From NCBI GenBank assembly GCA_016124585.1, contig WGNL01000024.1:62001-126000 (forward strand): DNA of 64,000 nucleotides, read 5' to 3'. Positions 34,660 through 44,743 of this stretch are shown here, piece after piece. Below the pieces are notes generated by a model that saw only the letters and a program-made list of their open reading frames with translations, ran no database searches and was not told where the DNA came from. Position 1 is the first letter of the stretch, and every line of letters begins with the position of its first letter. Origin of the DNA: Bacteroidota bacterium. Its GTDB lineage: Bacteria > Bacteroidota > Bacteroidia > Chitinophagales > Saprospiraceae. Both the position numbers and the translations under genes were made by a program.

Positions 34660-36240
34660 TCAAAACCACCCAGTCTTCTTCGTAGAACGCCTGCTGGAAC
34701 TGGTTTTTATTCCCAGGGCACCTAATAATCCTCGGGTAAGTTCTCTGGCAATTGTGCTTCCAATTTGGCGGGTAGTTGGGCTACTCACCACTTTTTCAAT
34801 CATTGATTTCTCAGGCCTTCTTGAACTTGTTTTTTGTGCAGCCTGCTTTTGTTTTTCGATTTCGGCCTGATGCTCCTCTGTTTGTGCCACTTCAATTTTT
34901 CCGTTCAATATCTCATAGGCACTTTCTCTGTCAATGACTTCATTGTATTTTCGGATAATGGTTGATTTGCGCAAAATGTCCTCAATTTCGCTTTGAGTCA
35001 GCACATCCATTCTAGATTGGGGCGCCCGTAGGAGCGTATGTGCAAGCGGGGTAGGGATACCCTTTTCATTTAGCGCTGTCACAAATGCCTCACCAATTCC
35101 CAATTCCGTGATCAGATTTTCCACATCATAATAAGGAGTAATGGGATAGTTCTGAGCTGCCAATTTGATGGCTTGCCGGTCTTTGGCTGTAAAAGCACGG
35201 AGGGCATGTTGCACCTTCATGCCAAGTTGGCCTAAAACATCATCAGGAATGTCGGCCGGGTTTTGCGTTACGAAGAAAATGCCAATGCCTTTTGAGCGGA
35301 TGAGTTTTATGATAGCTTCAATTTGGTCTAACAATGCATTAGAGGCTTCTTCAAAAACTAGGTGGGCCTCGTCAATGAAAATCACAAGCTTGGGCTGGTC
35401 CAAATCGCCTTCTTCTGGGAAAGTGGCGTAAATTTCTGCCAGCATTTGAAGCATAAATGTAGAGAACAGTTTTGGTTTGTCCTGAATGTCGGTGAGGCGC
35501 ACGATGGAAATCATGCCCTTTCCGTCTTCGTCCAAACGGCAAAGGTCTGCTACATCAAAAGAGCGTTCACCGAAAAACACATCAGCACCTTGCTGCTCCA
35601 ATTCCACGATTTTCCGCATGATGGAGCCGACCGTGGAAGTCGAAATCATGCCATATTGTTTCTGAAAATCTTCCTTGCCTTCATCACCAAGGTATTGCAA
35701 CACTTTTTTCAAATCTTTCAAATCCAGCAGGGCGAGATTGTTGTCATCACAATATTTGAAAACGACCGCCACCACGCCACCTTGCGTATCATTTAGGCCA
35801 AGAATTTTTGAAAAAAGCACGGGGCCGAACTCAGTCACCGTAGCCCGAAGTCTCGCACCTTTTTCATTGGATAAGGTGAGGAATTCCACTGGGCTACCTG
35901 ATGCTTTAAATGGCACCCCAATTTTTTGGTGGCGTTCTTCAATTTTTGGGTTGCTCGTTCCAGGCATTGCTACGCCACTCACGTCGCCTTTTACATCCAT
36001 CATTAATACTGGAACACTGAAAGAACTGAGTTGCTCTGCAATGATTTGAAGCGTTTTTGTTTTACCTGAACCTGTTGCGCCAGCTATCAAGCCGTGACGG
36101 TTCATCATTCGCAGAGGAACTTTGATTTGAAGGCCAGGAATGGCTTCTTTGTCGAGCATGGCGCCGCCCAATACTATGGATTCGCCTTTGAAAGTGTAAC
36201 CTGCTGTGATGTCGGTGATGAATTTTTCTTTATTTGCCAT
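34660..36240 (-). CDS. HerA-like ATPase, YjgR/DUF853 family
   Basis: This is a cytoplasmic P-loop ATPase of the HerA/FtsK superfamily. Walker A GATGSGKT is at residues 54-61, the Walker B stretch LVIFIDEAHLVF is in the middle of the protein, and GIGIFFVTQNPADIPDDVLGQLG is the conserved sensor region. The C-terminal part holds a charged, helical, Lys/Gln-rich stretch and a basic tail (SSRRSTKKTGWF). The 526-residue size and the start FKGESIVLGGAMLDKEA are those of the YjgR group, whose biological role is not known. The nearest upstream gene is a nuclease, but there is no sign of a fixed HerA-nuclease defence pair. Confidence 0.88.
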   Translation of the reverse strand: MANKEKFITDITAGYTFKGESIVLGGAMLDKEAIPGLQIKVPLRMMNRHGLIAGATGSGKTKTLQIIAEQLSSFSVPVLMMDVKGDVSGVAMPGTSNPKIEERHQKIGVPFKASGSPVEFLTLSNEKGARLRATVTEFGPVLFSKILGLNDTQGGVVAVVFKYCDDNNLALLDLKDLKKVLQYLGDEGKEDFQKQYGMISTSTVGSIMRKIVELEQQGADVFFGERSFDVADLCRLDEDGKGMISIVRLTDIQDKPKLFSTFMLQMLAEIYATFPEEGDLDQPKLVIFIDEAHLVFEEASNALLDQIEAIIKLIRSKGIGIFFVTQNPADIPDDVLGQLGMKVQHALRAFTAKDRQAIKLAAQNYPITPYYDVENLITELGIGEAFVTALNEKGIPTPLAHTLLRAPQSRMDVLTQSEIEDILRKSTIIRKYNEVIDRESAYEILNGKIEVAQTEEHQAEIEKQKQAAQKTSSRRPEKSMIEKVVSSPTTRQIGSTIARELTRGLLGALGIKTSSSRRSTKKTGWF

Positions 36241-36330
36241 TTTGAAAATGAATTTGAGTAGATGGGTATTTTGAATTTTTTCGATATTTCAACTGCAATC
36301 AAAATGTTGAATATCTATCAAATATTGAAA

Positions 36331-37257
36331 TTATTGAAAATTCCACTCCTGAACCCGCTTCTGGAATTTCTTCTCATTGGTGGGCCAAAGATTAGCGTCA
36401 AAATTAGCTTCCAATTGTTTTTCAAGGTTTGGTTCCATAAGGTTTTGGAAAAAATTGATGCCTGTAAGTTTTTCGACATCATCTACCGAAACGGCATAAA
36501 ATTTAAGGGGTTCTGTACTGGATTCATTGGGCACGATAAACCCAATTGCCTTCAATTCAGGCTCATTTAGGTCAAGTAGCACCTTGTAAAAAGCTGGTGC
36601 AACCGCCACTTGGTTTTCCCCAATCCAAAACTTGATGGGTTGCGAAAGCACTGGACCTGTTACGACGTAAAGATGTTTGAAACGTTTCGCCCAGTCACGG
36701 GTAAGTTCTTCCAATTCCCGCCAAATCCCTTTGTTGAATCCGGGTTCTTGCGGTGAAATATTACTCATCAAAAAAGACTCTGACATTGCTTCCTCTGAGA
36801 AAGCCATGTCGGCTGCTGGGACAATATGCCCTCTGTCGTAACGGCTCCGGCGGTAATCCTCTAGGTTTGAACTTCCGGTTTCCACTTTGGGGTCAGGTCG
36901 AAAATCTTCCGTGCGTTTTACCCAAGGTTGGGCTAATCGTGTGGAGGTGAGTTCGTAGGCACACCATTCCGGCAACTCGTATTTTTCAACATAAGAAAGT
37001 GCAAAATATTTGTGTTGGACGATAGTGCCATTCGGATTGGTAGGTAGATAGAAAATACTGTCCCTGCCAGTTTCCTCAACATTGCCTACATCCTCTTTCA
37101 CAGCTTCCTCTGGTGCTTCTTCGGGTGTTTTACCTAGGAAGTTTTGAAAACCCCAATAAATAATCCCCATTAGTACGGCAAACAGCCCAACTTTGGTAAT
37201 CAACCCGGTGCTTTCAGCCTTGCTCGACTTTTGGTGATTTTTGCGAAAATTTGCCAT
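36331..37257 (-). CDS. Membrane-anchored DNA/RNA non-specific endonuclease (NUC1 family)
   Basis: This is a beta-beta-alpha-metal nuclease of the NucA/EndoG type, which cuts DNA and RNA with Mg. The catalytic motif is YDRGHIVPAADM with H144, followed by FLMSNISPQEPGFNKGIW, where the metal-ligand Asn is expected. A single membrane segment (about residues 20-40, TKVGLFAVLMGIIYWGF) and an acidic linker (TPEEAPEEAVKEDVG) put the nuclease domain outside the inner membrane. The ATG at 37257 was chosen, since a more upstream in-frame ATG (37359) precedes the -7 element at 37283-37290. The 308-residue length fits. Confidence 0.9.
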   Translation of the reverse strand: MANFRKNHQKSSKAESTGLITKVGLFAVLMGIIYWGFQNFLGKTPEEAPEEAVKEDVGNVEETGRDSIFYLPTNPNGTIVQHKYFALSYVEKYELPEWCAYELTSTRLAQPWVKRTEDFRPDPKVETGSSNLEDYRRSRYDRGHIVPAADMAFSEEAMSESFLMSNISPQEPGFNKGIWRELEELTRDWAKRFKHLYVVTGPVLSQPIKFWIGENQVAVAPAFYKVLLDLNEPELKAIGFIVPNESSTEPLKFYAVSVDDVEKLTGINFFQNLMEPNLEKQLEANFDANLWPTNEKKFQKRVQEWNFQ

Positions 37258-37282
37258 TCGAAGCTTTGATATGAGTTTAGCG

Positions 37283-37290
37283 CAAATGTA
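37283..37290 (-). promoter_or_regulatory. Bacteroidota -7 element for the nuclease gene
   Basis: TACATTTG on the minus strand matches TAnnTTTG, 26 bases before the ATG at 37257, and supports that start. Confidence 0.55.
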
Positions 37291-37477
37291 GGAATTTGGA
37301 TTTGTAAAGAATGGTTGGCTGCTTTCATGGCTGATTGCTTGGAAAGTTTGAAATTTCAATACTGGGATGTAATTTTGGTTCAGTTTTCGAGGATGGGCTT
37401 TTTCAAATTCCAGTTAATAGTGAAATCGACTCCAATGAAAGCTATAAACAACATGCTTTACCAATAAAATCAACCTC

Positions 37478-39544
37478 ATGCAACGTAAATTATCGCTCTG
37501 CTGCTTCCTGCTTCTCTTTGTGCATCTTGTTTTTTGTCAAAAAAAAGAATTGAAGACAAAGTTTGGAAAACTCTCTGACCAGGAAATCGCAATGAAATCC
37601 TATGCAAAAGACCCTGCAGCACCAGCCGTGGTGTTATTCGACAAAGGTAACCTAAGCCATCGCTATGATGACAACAATGGGTTCAGTATGGTATTTGAAC
37701 GTCATGCTCGAATTAAAGTCTTCTCAAAAGAAGCATTGTCTGAAGGTGATATTTTTGTCTTTCACCCCAAATCACAAAAATTGGGTGACCTTAAGGCAAC
37801 CACTTACAACCTAGAAAACGGGAAAATGGTGGAGACAAAACTTGACAAGGACAACGTTTTTGATGAAAATATTACCAAGAACTTTACGCTTACCAAATTT
37901 ACGATACCAGCTGTAAAAGAGGGCAGTATCATCGAATTTAGTTATAGGCTTGTAGAACAAGGAGGTATTTGGATGCCTAGTAACTGGACGTTTCAAAAAG
38001 AGCATATTCCAACCATATGGAGCGAATTTGAAGCTTCAATCCCTGAGTTTATTGAATTTAAGAAAATGGCGCAAGGTTGGGTTCCTTTTTCGCTAACAGA
38101 GGAAGGCCCTAGTGAAGAAAAACTGAGCATAACCCTTAAAGATAGGGGAGATGGCAGAGTAGCAACTACCAGCTATACGAATGTAAATCTGAATTATACA
38201 GTGAACAAAATGCACTTTATTCAAGAAGATATTCCTGCCTTGAAGCCTGAACGTTATGTAAACTCCAGTCGAGACTATTTGTCGATGATCAATTTTGACG
38301 TTCGTACCATCTATTCGACTGACATTGTACCCAATGGGGCTAGTTATCGAGTGATTAATACAACGCCTAAAAATTATAACTTAACATGGCGAAATTTAGG
38401 AAAGGAATTATTGGAGGATGTTTATGAGGATGAAATAAAGACCAGTAAGAATACTTCAGATATTGTTAAAACTATTACTGCTGGTAAGGCTACTGCTGAT
38501 GAAAAAATGGCTGCTATTTATGAATATATTGGCGTGAACTATCAGTTAAAAGAATATCCATTTATTTGGGTTTCAACATCACAAGATAAATTGGTAAAAG
38601 ATAGAAAAGGATCTGCAACTGACCTGAATTTGCTTTATATAAATATGTTAAGTAAGGCAGGGTTAAAGGCATATCCAGTCTTGATTAGTACCACATCAAA
38701 TGGTACAGTGATTCCATTTAGAGTTTCTCCTAGGGAATTTGATAGAGTCATTGCTGCGGTTGAGCAAGAAGATGGAGGCCTTGTGTTGGTAGATGTTTCA
38801 GCATATTCTAATCCTATTGGGTTATTATGTGCAGAAGATATTAATGGGGAAGGTTTGCTGTTAAAAGCAAAAGATGATATTCAATGGATTCCGTTGGTAA
38901 ATAAAGTGTCAGTAAAGACAGCATTGATTGCAACCATGGAATTAAATGCTGATGGAGGGGTAAAAGGCAATGTTGTTTTATACGAGAATGGATACGAAGC
39001 CGTTTCCAATCGTATTAAAATTAGAGAGAAAGATGAAGAATCTATGCTGAAAGAAAAGTACGTTGCTTGGGCGACAGATGGTGGGTTTTCAGAAATAAAA
39101 ACTGAGAATGCTCGGGATTGGAATACACCAGGTACTAAGATTGAATTCAAAATGATAACAAACGCCTTTGCTAACGTATCTGGTGATAAGATTTATGTTT
39201 CTCCATTAATAGGCATTGGGGAACATGAAAATCCATTTAAAAACCCAGATAGGAAATTTAATATTGACCTTGGTTCTCCCAATGAGCAAAACTACAATTT
39301 GACGTTTAAGATACCTCAAGGATATAAAGTAGAAGAAACCCCTAAATCTGTAAAAATGGCTTTTGGGGATAATGACTTGACTTTTGATTATGTAATTGAT
39401 ATGAAAGATGATATTGTGAAGCTTGTGGTCAAAAAGAGGCAAAAAAAATCATCAATTGAGTCAGCGATATACCCAGAATTGCAACAATTTTTCAGTACGA
39501 TGGTGTCAAAAATGGAAGAGCAAATTGTATTAACCAAGATTTAA
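37478..39544 (+). CDS. Secreted DUF3857/transglutaminase-like protein, catalytic residues lost
   Basis: This is a 688-residue protein with a signal peptide (MQRKLSLCCFLLLFVHLVFC), a DUF3857 beta-rich N-terminal half and a transglutaminase-like fold in the middle (about 330-450), followed by another beta-rich domain. Compared with the next gene, the Cys of the G-D-C-K-G motif aligns with A380 (KGSATDLNLLYINML), and the catalytic His aligns with R423 (EFDRVIAA). The enzyme site is therefore probably dead, while the fold is kept. It is followed by its intact relative 22 bases downstream, and the two are surely co-transcribed. The substrate and role of this secreted pair are unknown. Confidence 0.85.
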   Translation: MQRKLSLCCFLLLFVHLVFCQKKELKTKFGKLSDQEIAMKSYAKDPAAPAVVLFDKGNLSHRYDDNNGFSMVFERHARIKVFSKEALSEGDIFVFHPKSQKLGDLKATTYNLENGKMVETKLDKDNVFDENITKNFTLTKFTIPAVKEGSIIEFSYRLVEQGGIWMPSNWTFQKEHIPTIWSEFEASIPEFIEFKKMAQGWVPFSLTEEGPSEEKLSITLKDRGDGRVATTSYTNVNLNYTVNKMHFIQEDIPALKPERYVNSSRDYLSMINFDVRTIYSTDIVPNGASYRVINTTPKNYNLTWRNLGKELLEDVYEDEIKTSKNTSDIVKTITAGKATADEKMAAIYEYIGVNYQLKEYPFIWVSTSQDKLVKDRKGSATDLNLLYINMLSKAGLKAYPVLISTTSNGTVIPFRVSPREFDRVIAAVEQEDGGLVLVDVSAYSNPIGLLCAEDINGEGLLLKAKDDIQWIPLVNKVSVKTALIATMELNADGGVKGNVVLYENGYEAVSNRIKIREKDEESMLKEKYVAWATDGGFSEIKTENARDWNTPGTKIEFKMITNAFANVSGDKIYVSPLIGIGEHENPFKNPDRKFNIDLGSPNEQNYNLTFKIPQGYKVEETPKSVKMAFGDNDLTFDYVIDMKDDIVKLVVKKRQKKSSIESAIYPELQQFFSTMVSKMEEQIVLTKI

Positions 39545-39566
39545 TGCTGCGCTTAAAAAAATAGAA

Positions 39567-41456
39567 ATGAAGAATTTAATTTATTTACTGATTTTGCTCA
39601 CCAGAATCATTGATTTGCCGGCTCAAAATGGCTACCCAGTCATTGCTATTCCAACTGAATTATTGCCAAATGCCAATATTATTATACGCGCAAATGAACT
39701 TAGCTTCAATGTGCTGAATAAGGGCAGTGCTATTGAAACAGAACATCTAGTGATGACCTTAATGAATGAAAAAGCCGCAAAATATAGCGAACCAGTATTT
39801 TATTATGATAATTTTACGGAAATTGTAGATATAGATGCTTCAGTTTATGATGCTTCAGGTAAATTGGTTAGAAGCCTAAAGAAAAAAGATATTGAAGATG
39901 CCAAGCCCTTGAACTACTATGTGAATGATATAAGAATGAAAATTCTTCATTTGCCAGGTCGTTCTTACCCATATACTATTGAATACACAGTGGTACAAAA
40001 ACATAAGGGCCTGATGTTTTATCCAGTTTTTGAGCCACAAGGTTCATCTTTTTTTGCAATTGAAAATGCAAGTTTTGAAGTATTGATGCCTACGGGATTA
40101 GAACTTCGCCAAAAAGAAATAAACATACCTACTGGCTCTAAGATTGGTCAACATAAATGGACACTTAAAAACATAAAAGCTTTCAAACCAGAACCTTATG
40201 TTGCTGAAAATGCTCTTGGATTACCCAAGGTAATTACAGCCCCAACACAATTTTCATTTGGGGGCATTGATGGTGATATGAGTACTTGGGAATCCTATGG
40301 TTTATATCTGGATAAATTAAACAAAAGCCAGGCAGATATACCAAGAGAACTACAGCAGAAACTGAGAAAAATAATAGAAGGATGCACCGATGATTACTGT
40401 CGAATTGAACGTGTTTATGAATACCTTCAATCTAACACAAGATACTATTATATAGGTTTCGGTATTGGGGGCTGGCAACCCACATCTGCTTCTTTGGTTG
40501 ATAAAAATAAGTTTGGTGATTGCAAAGGATTAAGCAATTATACGGTTGCCATGCTCAACTCTATTGGTATTCCGGCAAGGTACTCTATAATTAGAGCTGG
40601 CGAAGATGAACAATATTCTCAATATCCTGATTTCCCAAACCCAAGGTTCAACCATGCCATTGCTTGTGTTCCGATGCCAAGAGATACTATTTGGTTGGAA
40701 TGTACCAACCAAACTCAAAGTTGTGGTTTTATGGGAACATTCACAGATAATCGACCTGCCCTTGTCGTGACTCCAACTGGTGGGCAACTTTGGGAGACGC
40801 CAAGATATGATGAAACAAAAAATACCATTACCAGGCAAACTTCCATTCAAATAAAAACTGATGGAAGTGCCTCGCTCGAATCACAAACCATATATAGTGG
40901 CATAGCACAAAATATTCCTGCCGAATTGGATGGTGTGAATGAGGAGCTTCAGCGCAAGTATCTATACAACACATTAAGTGTGAAAGATTTTGAAATAAAA
41001 TCGCTCACGTTTACCCGCAAAAAAGAACGGTTGCCAAGTGTAAATCAAATCATGTCTTTAACACTGCCTAATTATGGTACAGCCAATGGTAAAAGGCTTT
41101 TTTTGCCAATGAACCTTTTGGCTGGCAAGCTTGATTTGCCAATCTTTGATGGCGAGAGAAAATCTAGCTTTCAACCTGATTCTAGGGGCTATACAGAATT
41201 GGATTCCATGACTTTAGAGATTCCGAACGGTTATGAGTTAGAGAGCCAATTTGAACCCATTAACCTAGGTTCGCCCTACGGCAGTTTTGAAAATAAATTA
41301 CAAGTGCTAGAGGGCAAATTATTGGTAACCCGAAAGTTAGTGCTAAACTCAAAGGTGCAGCCAAAAGAACAATTCTTGGACTTCGTCAATTTCTTAAAGG
41401 CAGTCGTAAAAGCTGATAATGCAAAATTAGTATTGGTGAAAAAGGTTGGCCCTTAA
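39567..41456 (+). CDS. Secreted DUF3857/transglutaminase-like protein with intact catalytic residues
   Basis: This is a 629-residue protein with a signal peptide (MKNLIYLLILLTRIIDLPA), a DUF3857 domain and a transglutaminase-like core. The catalytic cysteine is C319 in KFGDCKGLSNYTVAML and the histidine is H363 in RFNHAIACV; the acidic partner lies in TIWLECTNQT. It could cleave or cross-link proteins or peptides in the periplasm, as other members of this superfamily do, but no substrate is suggested by context. Its upstream neighbour is a paralogous, apparently inactive copy, so a catalytic/pseudo-enzyme pair is likely. A C-terminal beta-rich domain follows the core. Confidence 0.87.
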   Translation: MKNLIYLLILLTRIIDLPAQNGYPVIAIPTELLPNANIIIRANELSFNVLNKGSAIETEHLVMTLMNEKAAKYSEPVFYYDNFTEIVDIDASVYDASGKLVRSLKKKDIEDAKPLNYYVNDIRMKILHLPGRSYPYTIEYTVVQKHKGLMFYPVFEPQGSSFFAIENASFEVLMPTGLELRQKEINIPTGSKIGQHKWTLKNIKAFKPEPYVAENALGLPKVITAPTQFSFGGIDGDMSTWESYGLYLDKLNKSQADIPRELQQKLRKIIEGCTDDYCRIERVYEYLQSNTRYYYIGFGIGGWQPTSASLVDKNKFGDCKGLSNYTVAMLNSIGIPARYSIIRAGEDEQYSQYPDFPNPRFNHAIACVPMPRDTIWLECTNQTQSCGFMGTFTDNRPALVVTPTGGQLWETPRYDETKNTITRQTSIQIKTDGSASLESQTIYSGIAQNIPAELDGVNEELQRKYLYNTLSVKDFEIKSLTFTRKKERLPSVNQIMSLTLPNYGTANGKRLFLPMNLLAGKLDLPIFDGERKSSFQPDSRGYTELDSMTLEIPNGYELESQFEPINLGSPYGSFENKLQVLEGKLLVTRKLVLNSKVQPKEQFLDFVNFLKAVVKADNAKLVLVKKVGP

Positions 41457-41596
41457 CTAGAGTGATGCCAATGCAATTTTGAAATATTAAGGCTAGGTTT
41501 TGTCATTGCCAGATTGTTTGGCTAAAACTGGCTTCATTTGCGTTAACGATTAAGCCCACTCTCCTGACATTTTGTCACACAACCTTCTATTTTTTT

Positions 41597-41604
41597 TATC
41601 TTTG
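41597..41604 (+). promoter_or_regulatory. Bacteroidota promoter for miaB
   Basis: TATCTTTG (41597-41604) matches TAnnTTTG. A TTTG box at 41571-41574 lies 22 bases upstream, close to the usual spacing. The ATG at 41629 lies 25 bases downstream. Confidence 0.65.
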
Positions 41605-41628
41605 CATCCTCAAATTCAAAATCAAGTC

Positions 41629-43077
41629 ATGTACGACAACAACCCAACTCTTACGGGCATCAAAAAAGAGATTGACGAGACCAAGCAGGGGCAGGTTTTT
41701 TACCAAGAAAAGCCTTTGGAAAATGGCGCTGAAAATAGCAACGGCAAGCATTTTTACATTGAAAGCTATGGCTGTCAGATGAACTTCAGTGACTCTGAAA
41801 TTGTGGCAAGTATCCTGAGCGAGGTTGGTTTTCAACCGACACGTGCTTTGGAAGAAGCCGATTTGATTTTGGTGAATACCTGTTCTATTCGAGAAAAAGC
41901 AGAGGAGACCGTGCGTAAACGGCTTCGGATTTTTGATAAAATCAAGCGCCAACGTCCAGGCACAATGGTAGGGGTATTGGGTTGTATGGCGGAGAGGTTG
42001 AAGAGTAAATTCTTGGAAGAGGAAAAACTAGTGGATATTGTCATCGGCCCCGATGCTTACCGTGACCTCCCCAACCTTGTGGCTGGTGCTGAGGAGGGTG
42101 AACGTGGCGTCAATGTTTTGCTTTCAAGGGAGGAAACCTATGCAGATATTAGCCCCATGCGCTTGGATAGTAACGGAGTATCTGCATTTATCTCGATCAT
42201 GCGGGGCTGCAACAACATGTGTTCCTTCTGTGTCGTACCGTTCACTCGTGGGCGGGAACGTAGCCGTGATTGCTTCAGCATCGTTAGCGAGGCACAAGAC
42301 CTTTACGATAGGGGCTACCGTGAAGTAACACTTTTGGGGCAGAACGTAGATAGTTATCATTGGCAAAATCCAGAAAATGAGCAAGTAGTAAACTTTGCTA
42401 CACTTCTCGAAATGGTCGCCCAGGTCCACCCCGATTTGCGGGTGCGCTTCTCCACTTCCCATCCAAAAGACATTACAGATGAGGTTCTTCACACGATGGC
42501 TCGCTATGAGAATATTTGCAAATACATCCACCTGCCTGTACAAAGCGGCAACTCTGTCGTGCTGGAACGCATGAACCGTACTTACGATAGGGAATGGTAT
42601 ATGGAAAGGGTGCAAGCAATCTATCGCATTATCCCAGAATGTGCCATCAGCTCTGACATCATCGCTGGATTTTGTGGAGAGCAGGAACATGAGCACCAGG
42701 AGACAGTAAGTATGGTGGAATGGGCGAACTATAGTATGAGTTACATGTTTTTTTACTCCGAAAGGCCCGGCACACTTGCAGCCCGGAAGTATCCTGATGA
42801 TGTACCAATGGATGTAAAAAAACGTCGCTTACAGGAAATCGTCAACATGCAAAACCAAGTCTCGCTGCGCCACAACAAAGCAGATGTCGGAAAGACATTC
42901 AAGGTGCTGATTGAAGGTGATTCCAAAAAGTCGGACAAGGAATTCAAGGGGCGCAATTCACAGAACAAAATGATAGTTTTTCCAAAATTGGACAATCTAA
43001 AACCCGGCGATTATGCTTGGGTAAAGGTGACTGGTGCGACTAGTGCAACTTTGATAGGTGAAATATCTTTTCCATAA
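41629..43077 (+). CDS. miaB: tRNA-2-methylthio-N6-dimethylallyladenosine synthase
   Basis: This radical-SAM methylthiotransferase adds the 2-methylthio group to i6A37 of tRNAs that read UNN codons. Three N-terminal cluster cysteines are C49 ([11 protein letters not shown]), C85 ([11 protein letters not shown]) and C119 (VLGCMAERL). The radical-SAM triad is C194-x3-C198-x2-C201 (CNNMCSFC). A C-terminal TRAM domain ends at [20 protein letters not shown]. The start at ATG 41629 fits the promoter; an in-frame TTG at 41572 lies upstream of it. At 482 residues it has normal length. It is followed by a small membrane protein and a sigma-54 activator. miaB next to such an activator is a familiar Bacteroidota arrangement. 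Confidence 0.96.
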   Translation: MYDNNPTLTGIKKEIDETKQGQVFYQEKPLENGAENSNGKHFYIESYGCQMNFSDSEIVASILSEVGFQPTRALEEADLILVNTCSIREKAEETVRKRLRIFDKIKRQRPGTMVGVLGCMAERLKSKFLEEEKLVDIVIGPDAYRDLPNLVAGAEEGERGVNVLLSREETYADISPMRLDSNGVSAFISIMRGCNNMCSFCVVPFTRGRERSRDCFSIVSEAQDLYDRGYREVTLLGQNVDSYHWQNPENEQVVNFATLLEMVAQVHPDLRVRFSTSHPKDITDEVLHTMARYENICKYIHLPVQSGNSVVLERMNRTYDREWYMERVQAIYRIIPECAISSDIIAGFCGEQEHEHQETVSMVEWANYSMSYMFFYSERPGTLAARKYPDDVPMDVKKRRLQEIVNMQNQVSLRHNKADVGKTFKVLIEGDSKKSDKEFKGRNSQNKMIVFPKLDNLKPGDYAWVKVTGATSATLIGEISFP

Positions 43078-43084
43078 TGCTAGT

Positions 43085-43363
43085 ATGAAAACGCTCGGTA
43101 AAATTTTATTTTATCTGCTATTTGCTTTTGGTGCAATTAGGCTTTTCAAAGGTCTCAACCATTTATGGCCGCTGCTATATGGATATCCGACAACCCAGCC
43201 AACAAATATACCTGACAGTGGTCAAAGCCAATATTACCGTTTTGACGATGCAGCTCCAATAGATAACAGCCAAGTCATCCTCTTAATCATTTCAGGACTT
43301 GTAATGATTGTTACGGCATTTATTATTCGGAATAAACTGGTTGGTCACAGTCAACCCGAGTAA
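43085..43363 (+). CDS. Small inner-membrane protein, 92 residues
   Basis: The ATG at 43085 was chosen, 7 bases after the miaB stop. An upstream in-frame ATG at 43058 lies inside miaB. The product has two hydrophobic segments (about residues 7-20 and 66-83) that flank a 45-residue polar loop rich in Pro, Gln and Asp. No family is recognised. The tight link to miaB and the 58-base gap to the sigma-54 activator suggest co-transcription, but nothing shows a joint function. Confidence 0.65.
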   Translation: MKTLGKILFYLLFAFGAIRLFKGLNHLWPLLYGYPTTQPTNIPDSGQSQYYRFDDAAPIDNSQVILLIISGLVMIVTAFIIRNKLVGHSQPE

Positions 43364-43421
43364 GGGCTGGTGAAAATATTTACAATGGCTCAACCTCTGA
43401 CTGGGAGGCCAACAAACAACT

Positions 43422-44699
43422 ATGTCAACAACACAATCCATAAAACAGCGCTTTGGAATCATTGGCACTTCACCGCTGCTCGACCGGGCACTGGACACAG
43501 CTATTCGTGTCGCCAATTCCGACTTGACGGTGCTCATCACAGGTGAGAGCGGGGTAGGGAAGGAGAATTTCTCTAAAATCATCCATGCACTAAGCGCCCG
43601 CAAGCATAACCAATTTATTGCTGTCAACTGCGGAGCGATTCCAGCCGGAACGATCAATTCTGAACTTTTTGGCCACGAAAAAGGCGCCTTCACTGGGGCA
43701 GTGAATGAGCGCAAGGGCTATTTTGAAACAGCAGATAAAGGGACTATTTTTTTGGATGAAATATCGGAATTGCCGCAGGACACACAGGCTTATCTACTTC
43801 GGGTCTTGGAGTCAGGTGAGTTCATCAGGGTAGGTTCATCCAAAGTTGAAAAAACGGATGTGCGGGTAGTTGCTGCCACCAATGTGGACTTGGAGGAAAA
43901 AGTGCGCAAAGGCAAGTTCCGGGAAGACCTATACTACCGCCTCAACACAGTCCCCATCCGAATCCCAGCTCTCAAAGACCGACGAGAGGACATCAACCTG
44001 CTGTTCCGAAAATTTGCGATGGACATGGCTGAGCGCTACCATACTGACCCGGTCCGTCTTGACGAGCAAGCCCGCCATCTGCTAGAGTCCTACCGCTGGC
44101 CTGGCAATGTTCGGGAACTAAAAAATGTTGCGGAGCAAATTTCCGTGCTTTCTGAAAACAAGCTGCTCACACCTGAGGATTTGGTGCAATTTGTTCCAAA
44201 TATTGCGAAGAGAAACCTACCTGTACCCTCCGAGTTCGGAGTCCAAAACAACGAAAGTTTCCAAGAGAGAGAGATACTGTACAAGTTCCTTTTTGAAATG
44301 AAGAGCGACCTCAACGACCTAAAAAACTTGGTCTTCGAACTGGTACGTCAAAATGACCTGACCATGCCTGATGCTAGTAGCTATCGGGGTTTGCAGTCAC
44401 AATCATTCCCGAATCCCAACAATTTGCAACGTCGGGATTTTGAAAACAATCACTCCGTTTTTTCCCATCTCGATGATGATTCGGAAGAAGCTTACCGCCC
44501 CATCATCATTGACAAGCAGGATAAGGATTTTCACAAGGCTGAAGTAGTGGAGGCCAGCTTAAATTTGATTGAAATGGAGAAGGAACTCATTTTGAAAGCT
44601 CTAAAAAAACACCAAAACCGCCGCAAGGAAGCTGCCACTGATTTGGGAATTTCAGAACGAACCTTATACCGCAAGATTAAAGAATACGAATTGGGTTAA
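43422..44699 (+). CDS. Sigma-54 activator (AAA+ and Fis-type HTH) without receiver domain
   Basis: This is a transcription activator for RpoN-dependent promoters. Walker A GESGVGKE is at 41-48, the sigma-54 contact loop GAFTGA at 88-93 and Walker B GTIFLDE at 107-113. The R-finger region FREDLYYRLNTVPI and YRWPGNVRELKNV follow. A long linker (about 265-375) leads to a Fis-type HTH (NRRKEAATDLGISERTLYRKIKEY) at the C-terminus. There is no N-terminal phospho-receiver, GAF or PAS domain: the AAA+ domain starts near residue 12. It is thus PspF-like in plan and must be controlled by a partner protein or by its level. No sigma-54 site was recognised in the window. Confidence 0.93.
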   Translation: MSTTQSIKQRFGIIGTSPLLDRALDTAIRVANSDLTVLITGESGVGKENFSKIIHALSARKHNQFIAVNCGAIPAGTINSELFGHEKGAFTGAVNERKGYFETADKGTIFLDEISELPQDTQAYLLRVLESGEFIRVGSSKVEKTDVRVVAATNVDLEEKVRKGKFREDLYYRLNTVPIRIPALKDRREDINLLFRKFAMDMAERYHTDPVRLDEQARHLLESYRWPGNVRELKNVAEQISVLSENKLLTPEDLVQFVPNIAKRNLPVPSEFGVQNNESFQEREILYKFLFEMKSDLNDLKNLVFELVRQNDLTMPDASSYRGLQSQSFPNPNNLQRRDFENNHSVFSHLDDDSEEAYRPIIIDKQDKDFHKAEVVEASLNLIEMEKELILKALKKHQNRRKEAATDLGISERTLYRKIKEYELG

Positions 44700-44743
44700 T
44701 TTCCCATTTTATCGAAAGCCCCTACCAGTTTCAAACTGAATTT

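Noticed and set aside
34660-37257. HerA-like ATPase next to a nuclease as an antiphage HerA-nuclease system
   Set aside because: The ATPase is of the housekeeping YjgR type. The nuclease is membrane-anchored NUC1 with its own promoter, and the genes are not overlapping or fused as in known HerA defence pairs.
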